Below, in pieces: positions 9,228-17,688 of a DNA stretch of 64,000 nt. Each line of letters opens with the position of its first letter. Position 1 is the stretch's first letter. The position numbers and the translations under genes are program-made. This DNA is from Lysobacterales bacterium (GTDB taxonomy: Bacteria > Pseudomonadota > Gammaproteobacteria > Xanthomonadales > Rhodanobacteraceae): contig JADJHN010000002.1 in assembly GCA_016707485.1 (NCBI GenBank), forward strand, positions 310,001 through 374,000, given 5' to 3'. The notes under the pieces are model-generated. The model worked only from the letters and a program-made list of their open reading frames with translations, was not told where the DNA came from and searched no databases.

Positions 9228-10645
9228 TCCATCGATGCCTGCTCGCCTGCCTGTTCACACACCTCGCCGCAGTCGCACAGGCGGCAACCCCGGCCGACTA
9301 CGCCGAGGTGTACCCGATCGAGACCTCCGGCAACAGCGCGGCTTGGCAGCTCGACCTGGATGGCTCGGTCTATGCGGTATCCGGGGGACGGAATCTGCGC
9401 GATCTGGCCGTGTTCAATGCGGACGGTCACGCGGTGCCGATGATCATCCAGCCGTTCAAGTATCCGGACGTCAGCGTTGAGCAGCGTTCCGCCGTGCCGG
9501 TACTGCCCTTGCCCAAGCGCAAGGCGGATTCCGCGGACAGCGACTTTCACCTGCTGGTGGAACGCGATGCCGAAGGGCGCCTGCGTCGACTTGAAACGCA
9601 GGTTTCGGGGAACCCTGCAGCAAACCCTGAGACCAATCAATGGTTGATCGACCTCGGCGAATTCGAAAGCGGTATCGATGAGCTCGCGCTCGATTGGGAC
9701 ACACCGAAAACCGGTGTCATTGCGCGCTTCGAGGTTGCCGGCAGCAACGACCTGCAAAGCTGGAATGTGCTCGATGCAGATGCCACCCTGGTCGTGCTTG
9801 AGCAGGATGGGGCGCGCATCGAACGTCGCGTCATTGCCTTGAGCCCGACTCGAACGCGTTACCTGCGTTTGCGTCGCAGCGATGACGGCGCGCCCTTGCT
9901 TGGACTGCGCGCGGTGGCCAGCCACGTTCGATTTGTCAGCAGAGTTCCTCCCGCGCCCTGGATCGAAGTCGACGCCGTTGAAAGCATCGGCGACATGCAG
10001 GCCAGCGCCACCCGGCACCTGTACCTGCTGCGCTATCCAGTGCCCGCGTCCGCACTGTGGATCGGACTCTCCAACGACAATGCAATTGCCCAACTGGAGA
10101 TTGCCACTGCCAGCGACGTTGCCGATGCGCCGATGCGCTGGATCCATCGTTCACGCCTGGTCGCCTTCCGCTTGTTGCAGAACGACGATGTAATCGAGAG
10201 CGAAGCCATTTCCCTTGATCCGGTAACCCGTGTGAGTGCCGTGCGCATTGATTCAGTGACGCCGCTGGCGACCCATCCACATCTGCTTGTCGGCTACCGG
10301 CCTCCGCGTCTGGTGTTTCTGGCCGAAGGCAAAGGTCCGTTTCTGCTTGCGGTCGGCAGCGCCACGGCCCAGACCCCCGACTATCCGATCGAGGCAGCAC
10401 TGGTGACCTTGCGTGCCAAGCTCGGCCAGCAATGGCAGCCGCCGTTGGCGCAATTGGGGGAGGTGCGCGAGAGTGCCGGCGAGAAGGCGTATCTCACGCC
10501 CAGGCCCCCGATTGAATGGAAGCACTGGCTGCTATGGGCGGTATTGATCGGCGCCGCGCTCGTGGTCGGCGGGATAGCTCTGAGTCTGCTGCGGGATCCG
10601 GACAAACGCGGCGCAGAAGATCGCCAGCAGCCACCAGAAGAATAA
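9224..10645 (+). CDS. DUF3999 family exported membrane-anchored protein
   Basis: A 473-residue protein with a signal peptide (MIHRCLLACLFTHLAAVAQA) and a C-terminal membrane helix (LLWAVLIGAALVVGGIAL), so most of it should sit in the periplasm. The body matches DUF3999 in style (GSVYAVSGGRNLRDLAVFN near the start). The start codon overlaps the stop of the DUF2339 gene by four bases, indicating translational coupling. The 3' end runs 114 bp into the convergent O-antigen ligase gene. The function is unknown. Confidence 0.88.
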   Translation: MIHRCLLACLFTHLAAVAQAATPADYAEVYPIETSGNSAAWQLDLDGSVYAVSGGRNLRDLAVFNADGHAVPMIIQPFKYPDVSVEQRSAVPVLPLPKRKADSADSDFHLLVERDAEGRLRRLETQVSGNPAANPETNQWLIDLGEFESGIDELALDWDTPKTGVIARFEVAGSNDLQSWNVLDADATLVVLEQDGARIERRVIALSPTRTRYLRLRRSDDGAPLLGLRAVASHVRFVSRVPPAPWIEVDAVESIGDMQASATRHLYLLRYPVPASALWIGLSNDNAIAQLEIATASDVADAPMRWIHRSRLVAFRLLQNDDVIESEAISLDPVTRVSAVRIDSVTPLATHPHLLVGYRPPRLVFLAEGKGPFLLAVGSATAQTPDYPIEAALVTLRAKLGQQWQPPLAQLGEVRESAGEKAYLTPRPPIEWKHWLLWAVLIGAALVVGGIALSLLRDPDKRGAEDRQQPPEE

Positions 10646-11824
10646 GCCCCACCAAGCCGAGTAGAAGGCGAAGTGGGTGTTCAGTGGGAAGCACATCACG
10701 GCCAGGGCGAGACCCGGCGCAAAGGCGCGGGCGCGTTGATCGGCTGAGCCACGCCGCCAGGCACGCACGGCGCAGACGCTGCCGGCGAGCCAGAACAGCA
10801 GGCCAATGACGCCAGTCTCGCTGAGCAGCTCAAGCACGATCTGGTGGGCGTGCGCCGCACCCAGCCGCGTCTTCGCATCGACAAACTGATCGCCGGCCGC
10901 GGCATGCGCGGCGTAGTCGTAGCGAAAGCCACGCGCGCCGACGCCGGTCACGGGATGCTCCTTGATCATGCCGACGGCCGCATGCCAGATGCGCAGGCGA
11001 CCGGCCGAAGCCTCATCGATGGCTTGTTCGGTGCCCTGCAGCGCGAGCAGGCTGCGTTCGATGCGGGCGTCGAAACCATTCGAGTCGCGCAGCATGAGGC
11101 CGGCGCTCAAGGCGACGCCAAGCAAGGCACCGAGGATCAGGGGCAGGAAACGCTTGAGGCTGCGCGTCTCGCGCCAACCGAAAACCAGGGTAACCAGCGC
11201 GAACGACAACCACGCCGCGCGCGATCCAGCCAGCAGGATCGGTACCAAAACCAGCACATAGGCGACCAGCAAGCCGAAACGCCCGCCGTGCTCGCGCGCG
11301 GCCAGCAGAAAAAACGGCGAGAGCACGGCCAGCACCGGCCCGAGCTTGATATTGTCCGCACCAAAGATGCCGGAAAGCCGCTCCATCTCGGGCGCGCCGC
11401 CCAGACTGAAGCCGGCCAGCCATTGCACCCACGCGTCGATCACCCACAGCGCGCAGACCGCGGCGACCGCCAGCTCGAACGGCCGCCACGCTGCTGGCTT
11501 GCGCAGCGCCCAGGCGACAAACAATGCAAAGGGCAGAAAACGCAAGGTTTCCAGGGCCGTCATCCAGGTTTTCCCGGGCATCACCGCGCCGAATCCCGAC
11601 AGCAGCACCGGCAGCCAGTAGCATGCAAACAGGATCGGCACGAGGCGCAGTTGCGCGTCCGCAAGCGGCGCGAAGCGGTAACGCAGGAGCAAGCCGATGC
11701 CGGCCACGGCCGCAATCAGCACCGGCAGTTCCGAGGTGCGCCCCAGCGGCAGCAGGACCAGCACGCCGAGCACAACCAGCAAGGCGCCGAGCTCTCGGCG
11801 CGGCATCCACGCCACCGTGTTCAT
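10532..11824 (-). CDS. O-antigen ligase family protein (Wzy_C/WaaL type)
   Basis: A 430-residue polytopic membrane protein with about 10 to 12 hydrophobic helices and a large loop in the second half containing RIWHAAVGMIKEHPVTGVGARGF and HAHQIVLELLSETGVIG. These are the Wzy_C (PF04932) signatures of O-antigen ligases and polymerases, which join undecaprenyl-linked glycan to lipid A core on the periplasmic face. The start was placed at 11824, where its ATG overlaps the TGA of the glycosyltransferase gene by four bases. The last 38 codons overlap the DUF3999 gene on the other strand. Confidence 0.9.
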   Translation of the reverse strand: MNTVAWMPRRELGALLVVLGVLVLLPLGRTSELPVLIAAVAGIGLLLRYRFAPLADAQLRLVPILFACYWLPVLLSGFGAVMPGKTWMTALETLRFLPFALFVAWALRKPAAWRPFELAVAAVCALWVIDAWVQWLAGFSLGGAPEMERLSGIFGADNIKLGPVLAVLSPFFLLAAREHGGRFGLLVAYVLVLVPILLAGSRAAWLSFALVTLVFGWRETRSLKRFLPLILGALLGVALSAGLMLRDSNGFDARIERSLLALQGTEQAIDEASAGRLRIWHAAVGMIKEHPVTGVGARGFRYDYAAHAAAGDQFVDAKTRLGAAHAHQIVLELLSETGVIGLLFWLAGSVCAVRAWRRGSADQRARAFAPGLALAVMCFPLNTHFAFYSAWWGLFFWWLLAIFCAAFVRIPQQTQSYPADHERGADQYRP

Positions 11825-12981
11825 CGATCGCCGCGACGCCGCCGGGGTTCGGCGGCAAGTTCGCCGTAGAGGGCCAGCGTTGCCTCCTGCATGTCGCTGA
11901 GCCGATAACGGGCCAGCGGCTGGATTGCCGGTGCCGCGCGCATCAGGTCGGCGGCGCGCTCGGCCAGTCGCGCGCGGTCGCCCGGGGGCACCCGACCGCT
12001 TGGATACAGATCGGTGAGCAATTCGCCGACACCACCATGCGCATACCCGAGCACCGGCCGGCACAGGGACAAGGCTTCGATGACCGTGCGCCCGAACGAT
12101 TCGTGCTGGGTGCTGAGCTGCAGGACAAGGGTCGACACCGCCATGACATCGCGTACATCGGCACGCGGCGGACTGATCGCCATGTGTCCGCTGACGCCAC
12201 GCTGGGCGGCGAGAGCTTCGAGTTCGGCGACGTAGGCTTCTCGCCCTGGCTCGCGCGCACCGAGCAGGAGCAGGCGCGCATCGACGCCGCGATCCTTCAA
12301 GTCGGCCAGCAACTCGATGGCATCGGCATGTCCCTTCAGGCGCGTGCCGCGCGCCGGCAAGGTCAGCAATGGCGCGCCGTCGAGGTGTGGATATTCGGCG
12401 AAGAAGCGCGCGCGCCATTCGTCATCGGGCTGGTGGCCGAATGGAAATTCGGCGGCATCGACGCCGCGCGGGATCAACACGAGCCGCTGCGGACTGGTTT
12501 TCCGGTAGTGGCGCAGGACGTGGTCGCGCACCAGATTGGATACACAGATGACGCGATCGCCACGGGCCATGATGCTGCTGTACCAGCCGGGTGAATTCAG
12601 GCCGTGCACGGTGGTGACGAAATGCGGCTTCGGCACCGGCATGCCGTTGATGGCGCGCCAGCCCAGCCAGGCCGGCAGCCGCGACCGTGCATGCACGATG
12701 TCCGCGCCGCTTTCGACAAGGATCCTGCGCAACCGCGGCACCAGCAACAGCGTGTGCAGGGATTTGCGGCCAATCGGCAGCTCTATGTGGCGGCTGCCCT
12801 CTGCCACCAGTTGCGTGACCAGACGTCCGCCGCCGGAAACCACGATCGATTCGTGGCCGGCCTCGACGAGGGCGCGCGCGATCTCCAGCGCCGAGCGTTC
12901 GGCCCCGCCGGAGTTCAGCATCGGCACCAATTGCACGACGCAAAGACGCCGATTTGTCAGATTGGAACCCTGCTCGGACAA
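11821..12981 (-). CDS. Glycosyltransferase family 4 protein
   Basis: A GT4 (GT-B fold) glycosyltransferase of about 386 residues, probably acting in LPS core or O-antigen assembly on the cytosolic face. The N-terminal domain has LVPMLNSGGAERSALEIARAL, and the C-terminal domain has RGTRLKGHADAIELLADL and the donor-binding FGRTVIEALSLCRPVLG block with the EX7E glutamate. The start is uncertain. The frame is open to 13083, but that would overlap the zf-CHCC gene. TTG at 12981 follows GAGGTG closely, GTG at 12987 is an alternative, and no ATG suits. It is coupled to the ligase downstream by a 4-bp overlap. Confidence 0.9.
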   Translation of the reverse strand: MSEQGSNLTNRRLCVVQLVPMLNSGGAERSALEIARALVEAGHESIVVSGGGRLVTQLVAEGSRHIELPIGRKSLHTLLLVPRLRRILVESGADIVHARSRLPAWLGWRAINGMPVPKPHFVTTVHGLNSPGWYSSIMARGDRVICVSNLVRDHVLRHYRKTSPQRLVLIPRGVDAAEFPFGHQPDDEWRARFFAEYPHLDGAPLLTLPARGTRLKGHADAIELLADLKDRGVDARLLLLGAREPGREAYVAELEALAAQRGVSGHMAISPPRADVRDVMAVSTLVLQLSTQHESFGRTVIEALSLCRPVLGYAHGGVGELLTDLYPSGRVPPGDRARLAERAADLMRAAPAIQPLARYRLSDMQEATLALYGELAAEPRRRRGDR

Positions 12982-13024
12982 ATCCACCTCGTTTCGGCTG
13001 ATCAGGTTCAAGCGTCCCGCCCGC

Positions 13025-13234
13025 TCACTCTTCGAGCAGATACTGGGCGCTGCAATACGGGCACTGGGCCGTGCCGCCCTCATCCTCGATCGCCAGGTAA
13101 ACCTTCGGATGCGAGTTCCACAGCGACATTGCCGGCATCGGACAGCTCAACGGAAGGTCGGCACGCGTTACCCGATAACGGTGCTCGGCATTCGCGGGGA
13201 TCCGCGATTCAGCCGCTGGATTGCGCAATGACAT
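13025..13234 (-). CDS. Zinc-finger (zf-CHCC) domain protein
   Basis: A 69-residue protein whose C-terminal half carries the zf-CHCC pattern: H in LWNSHPKVYL and CPYC in TAQCPYCSAQYLLEE. A further Cys-Pro lies earlier (LSCPMPAMS). This family (PF10276, COG4391) resembles the NDUFS6 subunit of complex I and is common in proteobacteria next to glycan or aminotransferase genes. Its role is undefined, though zinc binding is likely. It lies just upstream of the glycosyltransferase gene on the same strand. Confidence 0.88.
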   Translation of the reverse strand: MSLRNPAAESRIPANAEHRYRVTRADLPLSCPMPAMSLWNSHPKVYLAIEDEGGTAQCPYCSAQYLLEE

Positions 13235-13434
13235 GAGCCAAAACTCCCGGAAAGGACATCAGCCACACAGTTTAGCAGCACGTATTGTGCCAAGTCCGTC
13301 ACATTTGGCAGGTCGAACAGCTCGCAGTGCCGCCAGCGGCAGGACGTCATCCTGCTTGTTCGTCGAGTGTCCTAGAATGACCCGTCACTTGACTGCGCTC
13401 GCAACGCTTCACTCACCTCGTAGGGGGAAACACC

Positions 13435-14694
13435 ATGGATTTCTCGAAACTCATCGCCCGTGTCCAGGCCCTTCTGCTGACACCGAAGACCGAATGGCCG
13501 GTGATCGCGGCCGAACAGGAAACCGTCGCCAACCTGTACAAGAACTACATCCTCATCCTTGCCGCAATACCGGTCATTGCCGGTTTCATCAAGGGCAGCC
13601 TGATCGGCACGACGCTGTTCGGGATCACCGTACGCACGCCGATCGTCAGCGGCGTCATCGGCATGCTCGTCCAGTACGCGCTGATCCTCGGCATCGTCTA
13701 TGTCCTCGCCCTCATCATCGATGCGCTGGCACCCAGTTTCGACGGCCAGAAGAACCCGATTCAGGCGCTGAAGACTTCAGCGTATGCCTATACCGCAGGC
13801 TGGGTCGCGAGCATTGGCGTCATCGTGCCGTGGATTGGCTGGTTGATCGCCCTTGCCGGCTCCATCTACGGCATCTACCTGCTGTACGTCGGACTTCCGC
13901 ACACGATGCGCAACCCGCCCGAGAAATCGGTCGTCTACACCCTCGTCATCATCGTCATCGGCTTCATCCTGAGCTTGGTCATCGGCATGATCGTCGGTGG
14001 TATCACCGCCGCGGGCACGGCAGCCGGTGCGTTCAACAGCATCAACAGCTCAAGCAGCAACGTGACCATCGATGGCGACAGTGCGCTGGGCAAGCTGGCC
14101 GCGATTGGCCAGCAGATGGAAAAGCAGGGCAAGAAGATGGAAGCCGCCCAGCGCAGCGGCGATGCCAACGCCCAGGCTGAAGCGGCCAGTGCGATGCTCG
14201 GCAGCGTGCTTGGCGGTGGTGACCAGGTTGAAGCCTTGCCGCCGGATGCGATCAAGCCGTTCCTGCCGGAGAAACTGGCCGGCTTCAAGCGTGACTCGAT
14301 CTCGGTCGAGCGCAATGGCGCCATGGGCGTGCAGGTCAGCACCGGCCGCGCCAGCTATCAGGATGCCGATGGTAACCGCCTCGATCTCGAAGTCACCGAC
14401 ATGGGTGGGGCCAAGGGCATCATGGCGCTGGCCGGCATCGCCGGTTTCGAATCGGAAAAGCAGACCGAATACGGGTACGAGAAGACCTACAAGCAGGATG
14501 GCCGGCTGATCCAGGAAAGCTGGGACAGCCAAAATCACAATGGCGAATTCAGCATCGTCCTGGGTGAACGCTTCTCGGTGAAACTGAGCGGCAACGGCGA
14601 AGGGCTCGACATGAACATGCTCAAGGCGGCGTTGTCTTCGCTCGACCTGGCCGGGCTGGAAGCGATGAAGCACCAGGGCGTCAAGCAAGGCTGA
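13435..14694 (+). CDS. Yip1 family membrane protein with C-terminal extension
   Basis: A 419-residue protein. Residues 1-200 are a Yip1 domain with five or so membrane helices (ILILAAIPVIAGFIKGSLIG, LILGIVYVLALIIDALAP, YTLVIIVIGFILSLVIGMIVGG). The remaining 220 residues are soluble and begin with a Ser/Asn linker and an Ala/Gln-rich helix (QMEKQGKKMEAAQRSGDANA). They continue into a compact domain with GYEKTYKQDGRLIQESWDSQ that I do not recognise. The ATG follows TAGGGGGAAACACC, a strong ribosome site. It stands alone and is convergent with yceI. Confidence 0.88.
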   Translation: MDFSKLIARVQALLLTPKTEWPVIAAEQETVANLYKNYILILAAIPVIAGFIKGSLIGTTLFGITVRTPIVSGVIGMLVQYALILGIVYVLALIIDALAPSFDGQKNPIQALKTSAYAYTAGWVASIGVIVPWIGWLIALAGSIYGIYLLYVGLPHTMRNPPEKSVVYTLVIIVIGFILSLVIGMIVGGITAAGTAAGAFNSINSSSSNVTIDGDSALGKLAAIGQQMEKQGKKMEAAQRSGDANAQAEAASAMLGSVLGGGDQVEALPPDAIKPFLPEKLAGFKRDSISVERNGAMGVQVSTGRASYQDADGNRLDLEVTDMGGAKGIMALAGIAGFESEKQTEYGYEKTYKQDGRLIQESWDSQNHNGEFSIVLGERFSVKLSGNGEGLDMNMLKAALSSLDLAGLEAMKHQGVKQG

Positions 14695-14760
14695 TCGGCT
14701 TCCTCGTCGAGTCACCGCGTCCGCCACGGACGAGGCGTTCAACCGGCAATGCAACTTGCA

Positions 14761-14781
14761 ACCCGGCCACGATGGCCGGGT
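14761..14781. terminator. Hairpin between convergent genes
   Basis: A 9-bp perfect stem, ACCCGGCCA / TGGCCGGGT, with a 3-nt loop. It lies between the stops of the Yip1 gene (14694) and the YceI gene (14794). Neither side has a long T run, so it is a moderate bidirectional terminator candidate. Confidence 0.55.
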
Positions 14782-14793
14782 CGCCGATCCTGA

Positions 14794-15408
14794 TTACTTT
14801 GCCGCTTTGCCGGCGTCGGCTGCGTCCGCCTTCTTCGGCACCGACGCTTCCGTGGTGATGCGGATGCGGATCTCGTCGCTGACGTTCGGCACGTAGGCAC
14901 CAATGCCGAAATCGCTGCGCTTGATCGTCACGCTGCCATCGAAACCGATGGTCGGCTGGTTGCTCATCGGATGCACCGCAGCGCGATTGAGCTTGGCATC
15001 CAGGGTGACCGGCTTGGTTACCCCGTGGATGGTCAGATCACCGCTGACCTTGAAATCGCCCTTGTCAGCCGCGGCGACGACCTTGGTGCTCTTGAAGGTG
15101 GCCGTCGGAAACTGTGCCGCATCGAAAAAATCGGGCTTCTTCAGATGCGTGTCGAGATCGGCAACATGGGTATTCATGCTGTCGATGGCGATGGTCACCT
15201 CGACGCTCGATTTCTCCGGATGATCGGCGTCGTAGGTGATCGTGCCGGCGATATTGTCGAAACCACCGGTTGGATTGGAGAAGCCGAAATGCGTCCAGGT
15301 GAAATTGGCCTGGGTGTGGCTGCCATCGATCGTGTAGGTTTCGGCGGCGGCAAAGGCCGAAGCCGAGGTCAACGCCAGCAGGCTGGCGAGCAGGGTTTGT
15401 TTCAGCAT
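14794..15408 (-). CDS. YceI family periplasmic protein
   Basis: A 204-residue protein with a clean signal peptide (MLKQTLLASLLALTSASAFA) and a YceI lipocalin-like barrel, starting at TYTIDGSHTQANFTWTHFG. Later family signs are FKSTKVVAAADKGDFKVSGDLTIHGVTKP and IKRSDFGIGAYVPNVSDEIRI. YceI proteins bind polyisoprenoid-type lipids in the periplasm. The short Lys/Ala-rich C-terminus (PKKADAADAGKAAK) is an extension. GGAGATCACCCC precedes the ATG. Confidence 0.94.
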   Translation of the reverse strand: MLKQTLLASLLALTSASAFAAAETYTIDGSHTQANFTWTHFGFSNPTGGFDNIAGTITYDADHPEKSSVEVTIAIDSMNTHVADLDTHLKKPDFFDAAQFPTATFKSTKVVAAADKGDFKVSGDLTIHGVTKPVTLDAKLNRAAVHPMSNQPTIGFDGSVTIKRSDFGIGAYVPNVSDEIRIRITTEASVPKKADAADAGKAAK

Positions 15409-15433
15409 GGGGTGATCTCCTGGTTTGCGTGAA

Positions 15434-16036
15434 TCAGACGATGCGGCATGCTTCGTCGAAAGCGAAACGATCTTCGCGGGGATGGACGGTGGCGGGATTG
15501 CCGTAACCGATATTGATCAAGAAGTTGGATTTGACTTCGCTGCCGGCAAAAAATTCCGCGTCGATGGTGGCGTTGTGGAAGCCGGACATCGGCCCGCAAT
15601 CCAGGCCCAGCGCGCGCAGGGCAATAAGCAGATAAGCGCCTTGCAGGCTGGAGTTGCGAAATGCGGTCGCCGCGATGGCGTCGGGCTTGCCGGCGAACCA
15701 CGGCATGGCATCTTCCTCCTTGTACAGGCGCGGCAGGTGCTTGTAGAAGGCGTGGTCGGCGGCCACGATCGCCGTGACCGGGGCGGCCATGGTCTGCTCG
15801 ACATTGCTTTCCGAAAGCGCCTTGCGCAATTTTGCCTTGGCCTCGGCACTGCGCACGAAAACGACGCGCAAGGGCTGGCAATTGGCACTGGTCGGGCCGA
15901 GCTTGGCCAGATCGTAGGCCTGCTGCAGCAAGGCATCGGAGACCGGCTTGTCCAGCCAGGCATCGGCCGCACGTCGGTAGGTTCTGGCATTGCGGAAGAT
16001 CCGGTCCAGCGCAGCATCGTTCAACGGCATCGACAT
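15434..16036 (-). CDS. Malonic semialdehyde reductase (RutE/HadB-type nitroreductase)
   Basis: A 200-residue FMN-dependent nitroreductase-fold protein. The N-terminus LDRIFRNARTYRRAADAWLDKPVSD, the LGPTSANCQPLRVVFVRS block, the DCGPMSGF segment and the SNFLINIGYG end are those of the RutE/HadB group, which reduces malonic semialdehyde to 3-hydroxypropionate in pyrimidine degradation. No other rut genes are nearby, so the physiological substrate may differ. The ATG at 16036 was chosen; the longer frame upstream is antisense to the ELM1 gene. Confidence 0.9.
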   Translation of the reverse strand: MSMPLNDAALDRIFRNARTYRRAADAWLDKPVSDALLQQAYDLAKLGPTSANCQPLRVVFVRSAEAKAKLRKALSESNVEQTMAAPVTAIVAADHAFYKHLPRLYKEEDAMPWFAGKPDAIAATAFRNSSLQGAYLLIALRALGLDCGPMSGFHNATIDAEFFAGSEVKSNFLINIGYGNPATVHPREDRFAFDEACRIV

Positions 16037-16213
16037 CAAGACTCCTGGGTGGGGAACTGCGGTTCCTTGGCGAGCTACAGTTTTGCGGGCTGACGGCTCG
16101 GGTTCAACGCAGCCGGCGACAACGGATTGCTGCCATCTGGTGGACAATGTCCCTTTCCCACCGGCCACACGACTGTGCCCGCGTGCGCATCGCATGATAA
16201 CCAAGGAAACCGA

Positions 16214-17206
16214 TTGTCGTCCTACCCGTCCAACCTGACCTGCTGGGCCATCGGCGATGGCGCGGCGGGCAATCATCGCCAGGTGCTGGCACTGGCCGAC
16301 GCGCTGCAACTTGTCCCGCGCGTGATCGACCTGCGCCTGCGCCAGCCCTGGGATGCACTCGCGCCGCACCTGCAACTGGCCGCACGCAGCGGCATGCAGG
16401 ATCGCAGTGGCCAGCCCATCGCACCACCATGGCCGGACATTGCCATTGGTTGCGGTCGGCGTGCCGCCTTGCTGACGCGCTGCCTGCGCGGCTGGAGTGC
16501 AGGTCGCTGCTTCAGCGTGCAGATCCTCGATCCGCGCATCGCGCCGAGGCATTTCGATGTCGTCGTGGCCCCAAGCCATGATCGGCTGGTTGGCGGCAAC
16601 GTGATCGAGACCCTGGGCGCCTTGAACCCGATCGACGATGACTGGCTGGAGCGGGGCCGCCAGCACTTCCCCGCGCTGAGCGTCCTGCCTGCTCCGCGCA
16701 CGGCCATCCTGATTGGCGCCTCCAACGCATCGGTCACGCTCGACGAGGACTGGTTCGACGCCTTGTTCGAGCGCCTTGGGTGTCAGCATGCGCAAACGGG
16801 GGGAAGCTATCTGGTCAGCACTTCGCGGCGCACGCCAGCTGCGCGCCGCATGCAGCTGCGCCAGCAATTCACGCGCTGGCCGGGCATGTTCTGGGCCGGG
16901 CCGGACGATGGCGAAAATCCCTACGCCGGCATCCTCGGCTGGGCCGACCGCATCATTGTCTCGCCGGATTCGGTCAACATGGTTTCCGAAGCCTGCGCCA
17001 CCGGCAAGCCCGTGCATGCGTTCACTGTCGCCGCCCTGCGCGGCAAGCTCGCCGCCTTCCACGAAGCCCTGTGTGCTGCCGGGCACCTGCTGCCGCCGCA
17101 CGCCGACACCGCGGCGACGCATGCGCCACTGCGCGAGCTGCCTGACGTCGCCGCGCGGATCCGCGCCATCTGGAACGCGAAAGACCCTGACTGCAGGCGG
17201 ACGTGA
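16214..17206 (+). CDS. Mitochondrial fission ELM1 family protein
   Basis: A 330-residue protein of the ELM1/DUF1022 family, predicted to have a GT-B-like fold. Signs are CWAIGDGAAGNHRQVLALADAL near the start, DIAIGCGRRAALLTRCL, LDPRIAPRHFDVVVAPSHD and the ADRIIVSPDSVNMVSEACATGKPV block near the end. The best start is TTG at 16214, which follows AAGGAAACCGA with good spacing; the upstream ATG at 16127 would add 29 residues without family character. In bacteria these genes often sit near LPS or envelope genes. The biochemical role is unproven. Confidence 0.88.
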   Translation: MSSYPSNLTCWAIGDGAAGNHRQVLALADALQLVPRVIDLRLRQPWDALAPHLQLAARSGMQDRSGQPIAPPWPDIAIGCGRRAALLTRCLRGWSAGRCFSVQILDPRIAPRHFDVVVAPSHDRLVGGNVIETLGALNPIDDDWLERGRQHFPALSVLPAPRTAILIGASNASVTLDEDWFDALFERLGCQHAQTGGSYLVSTSRRTPAARRMQLRQQFTRWPGMFWAGPDDGENPYAGILGWADRIIVSPDSVNMVSEACATGKPVHAFTVAALRGKLAAFHEALCAAGHLLPPHADTAATHAPLRELPDVAARIRAIWNAKDPDCRRT

Positions 17207-17221
17207 GGCATCGCATCGTCG

Positions 17222-17686
17222 CTAGGTCGGCTTCATCACCATCAGCCAGAAGATCACCAGCACACCGAGGAATGCCGGCCAGCCGAGCCAGAACCACGCA
17301 CGCATGACGGTGTAATAGGCGGGCGGCAGCGGTGACCCGGCAGCACGCGCTGCCTGCGCCAGCCGACGGGCGCGAAGCTGCAGCCACAACACCGGCAGCC
17401 AGCACGCGCCGATCACGATGAAAAGCAGCAACGCGAAGCGTATCCAGAACACGCCAAGGCCAATTCCCAGCCGATGCACAAGCCACAAGCCTGTACCGAA
17501 CTGGACGATCACGGCCGGTGCCGTGAAGAAGGCATCGGCGAGAACGACAATGCGGGCCGTCTCGGCGATCACGCGTGGATCGTCGCGTCGATGCGCCATC
17601 CACATGAAGAACGCGATGCCGAGACCCGTGCCGAACAACAGCGTGGAACTCAGGATGTGCAGCCACTTCACCCACAGATAATCCAT
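17222..17686 (-). CDS. DUF2269 family membrane protein
   Basis: A 154-residue integral membrane protein with four hydrophobic helices (WLHILSSTLLFGTGLGIAFF, FFTAPAVIVQFGTGLWLVH, IRFALLLFIVIGACWLPVLW, WLGWPAFLGVLVIFWLMV). The conserved KWLHILSSTLLFGTG opening is the DUF2269 signature. The ATG lies 2 bp past the stop of the epimerase-DoxX gene, so the two form an operon. Its end is 15 bp from the convergent ELM1 gene. No function is assigned. Confidence 0.88.
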   Translation of the reverse strand: MDYLWVKWLHILSSTLLFGTGLGIAFFMWMAHRRDDPRVIAETARIVVLADAFFTAPAVIVQFGTGLWLVHRLGIGLGVFWIRFALLLFIVIGACWLPVLWLQLRARRLAQAARAAGSPLPPAYYTVMRAWFWLGWPAFLGVLVIFWLMVMKPT

Positions 17687-17688
17687 GG

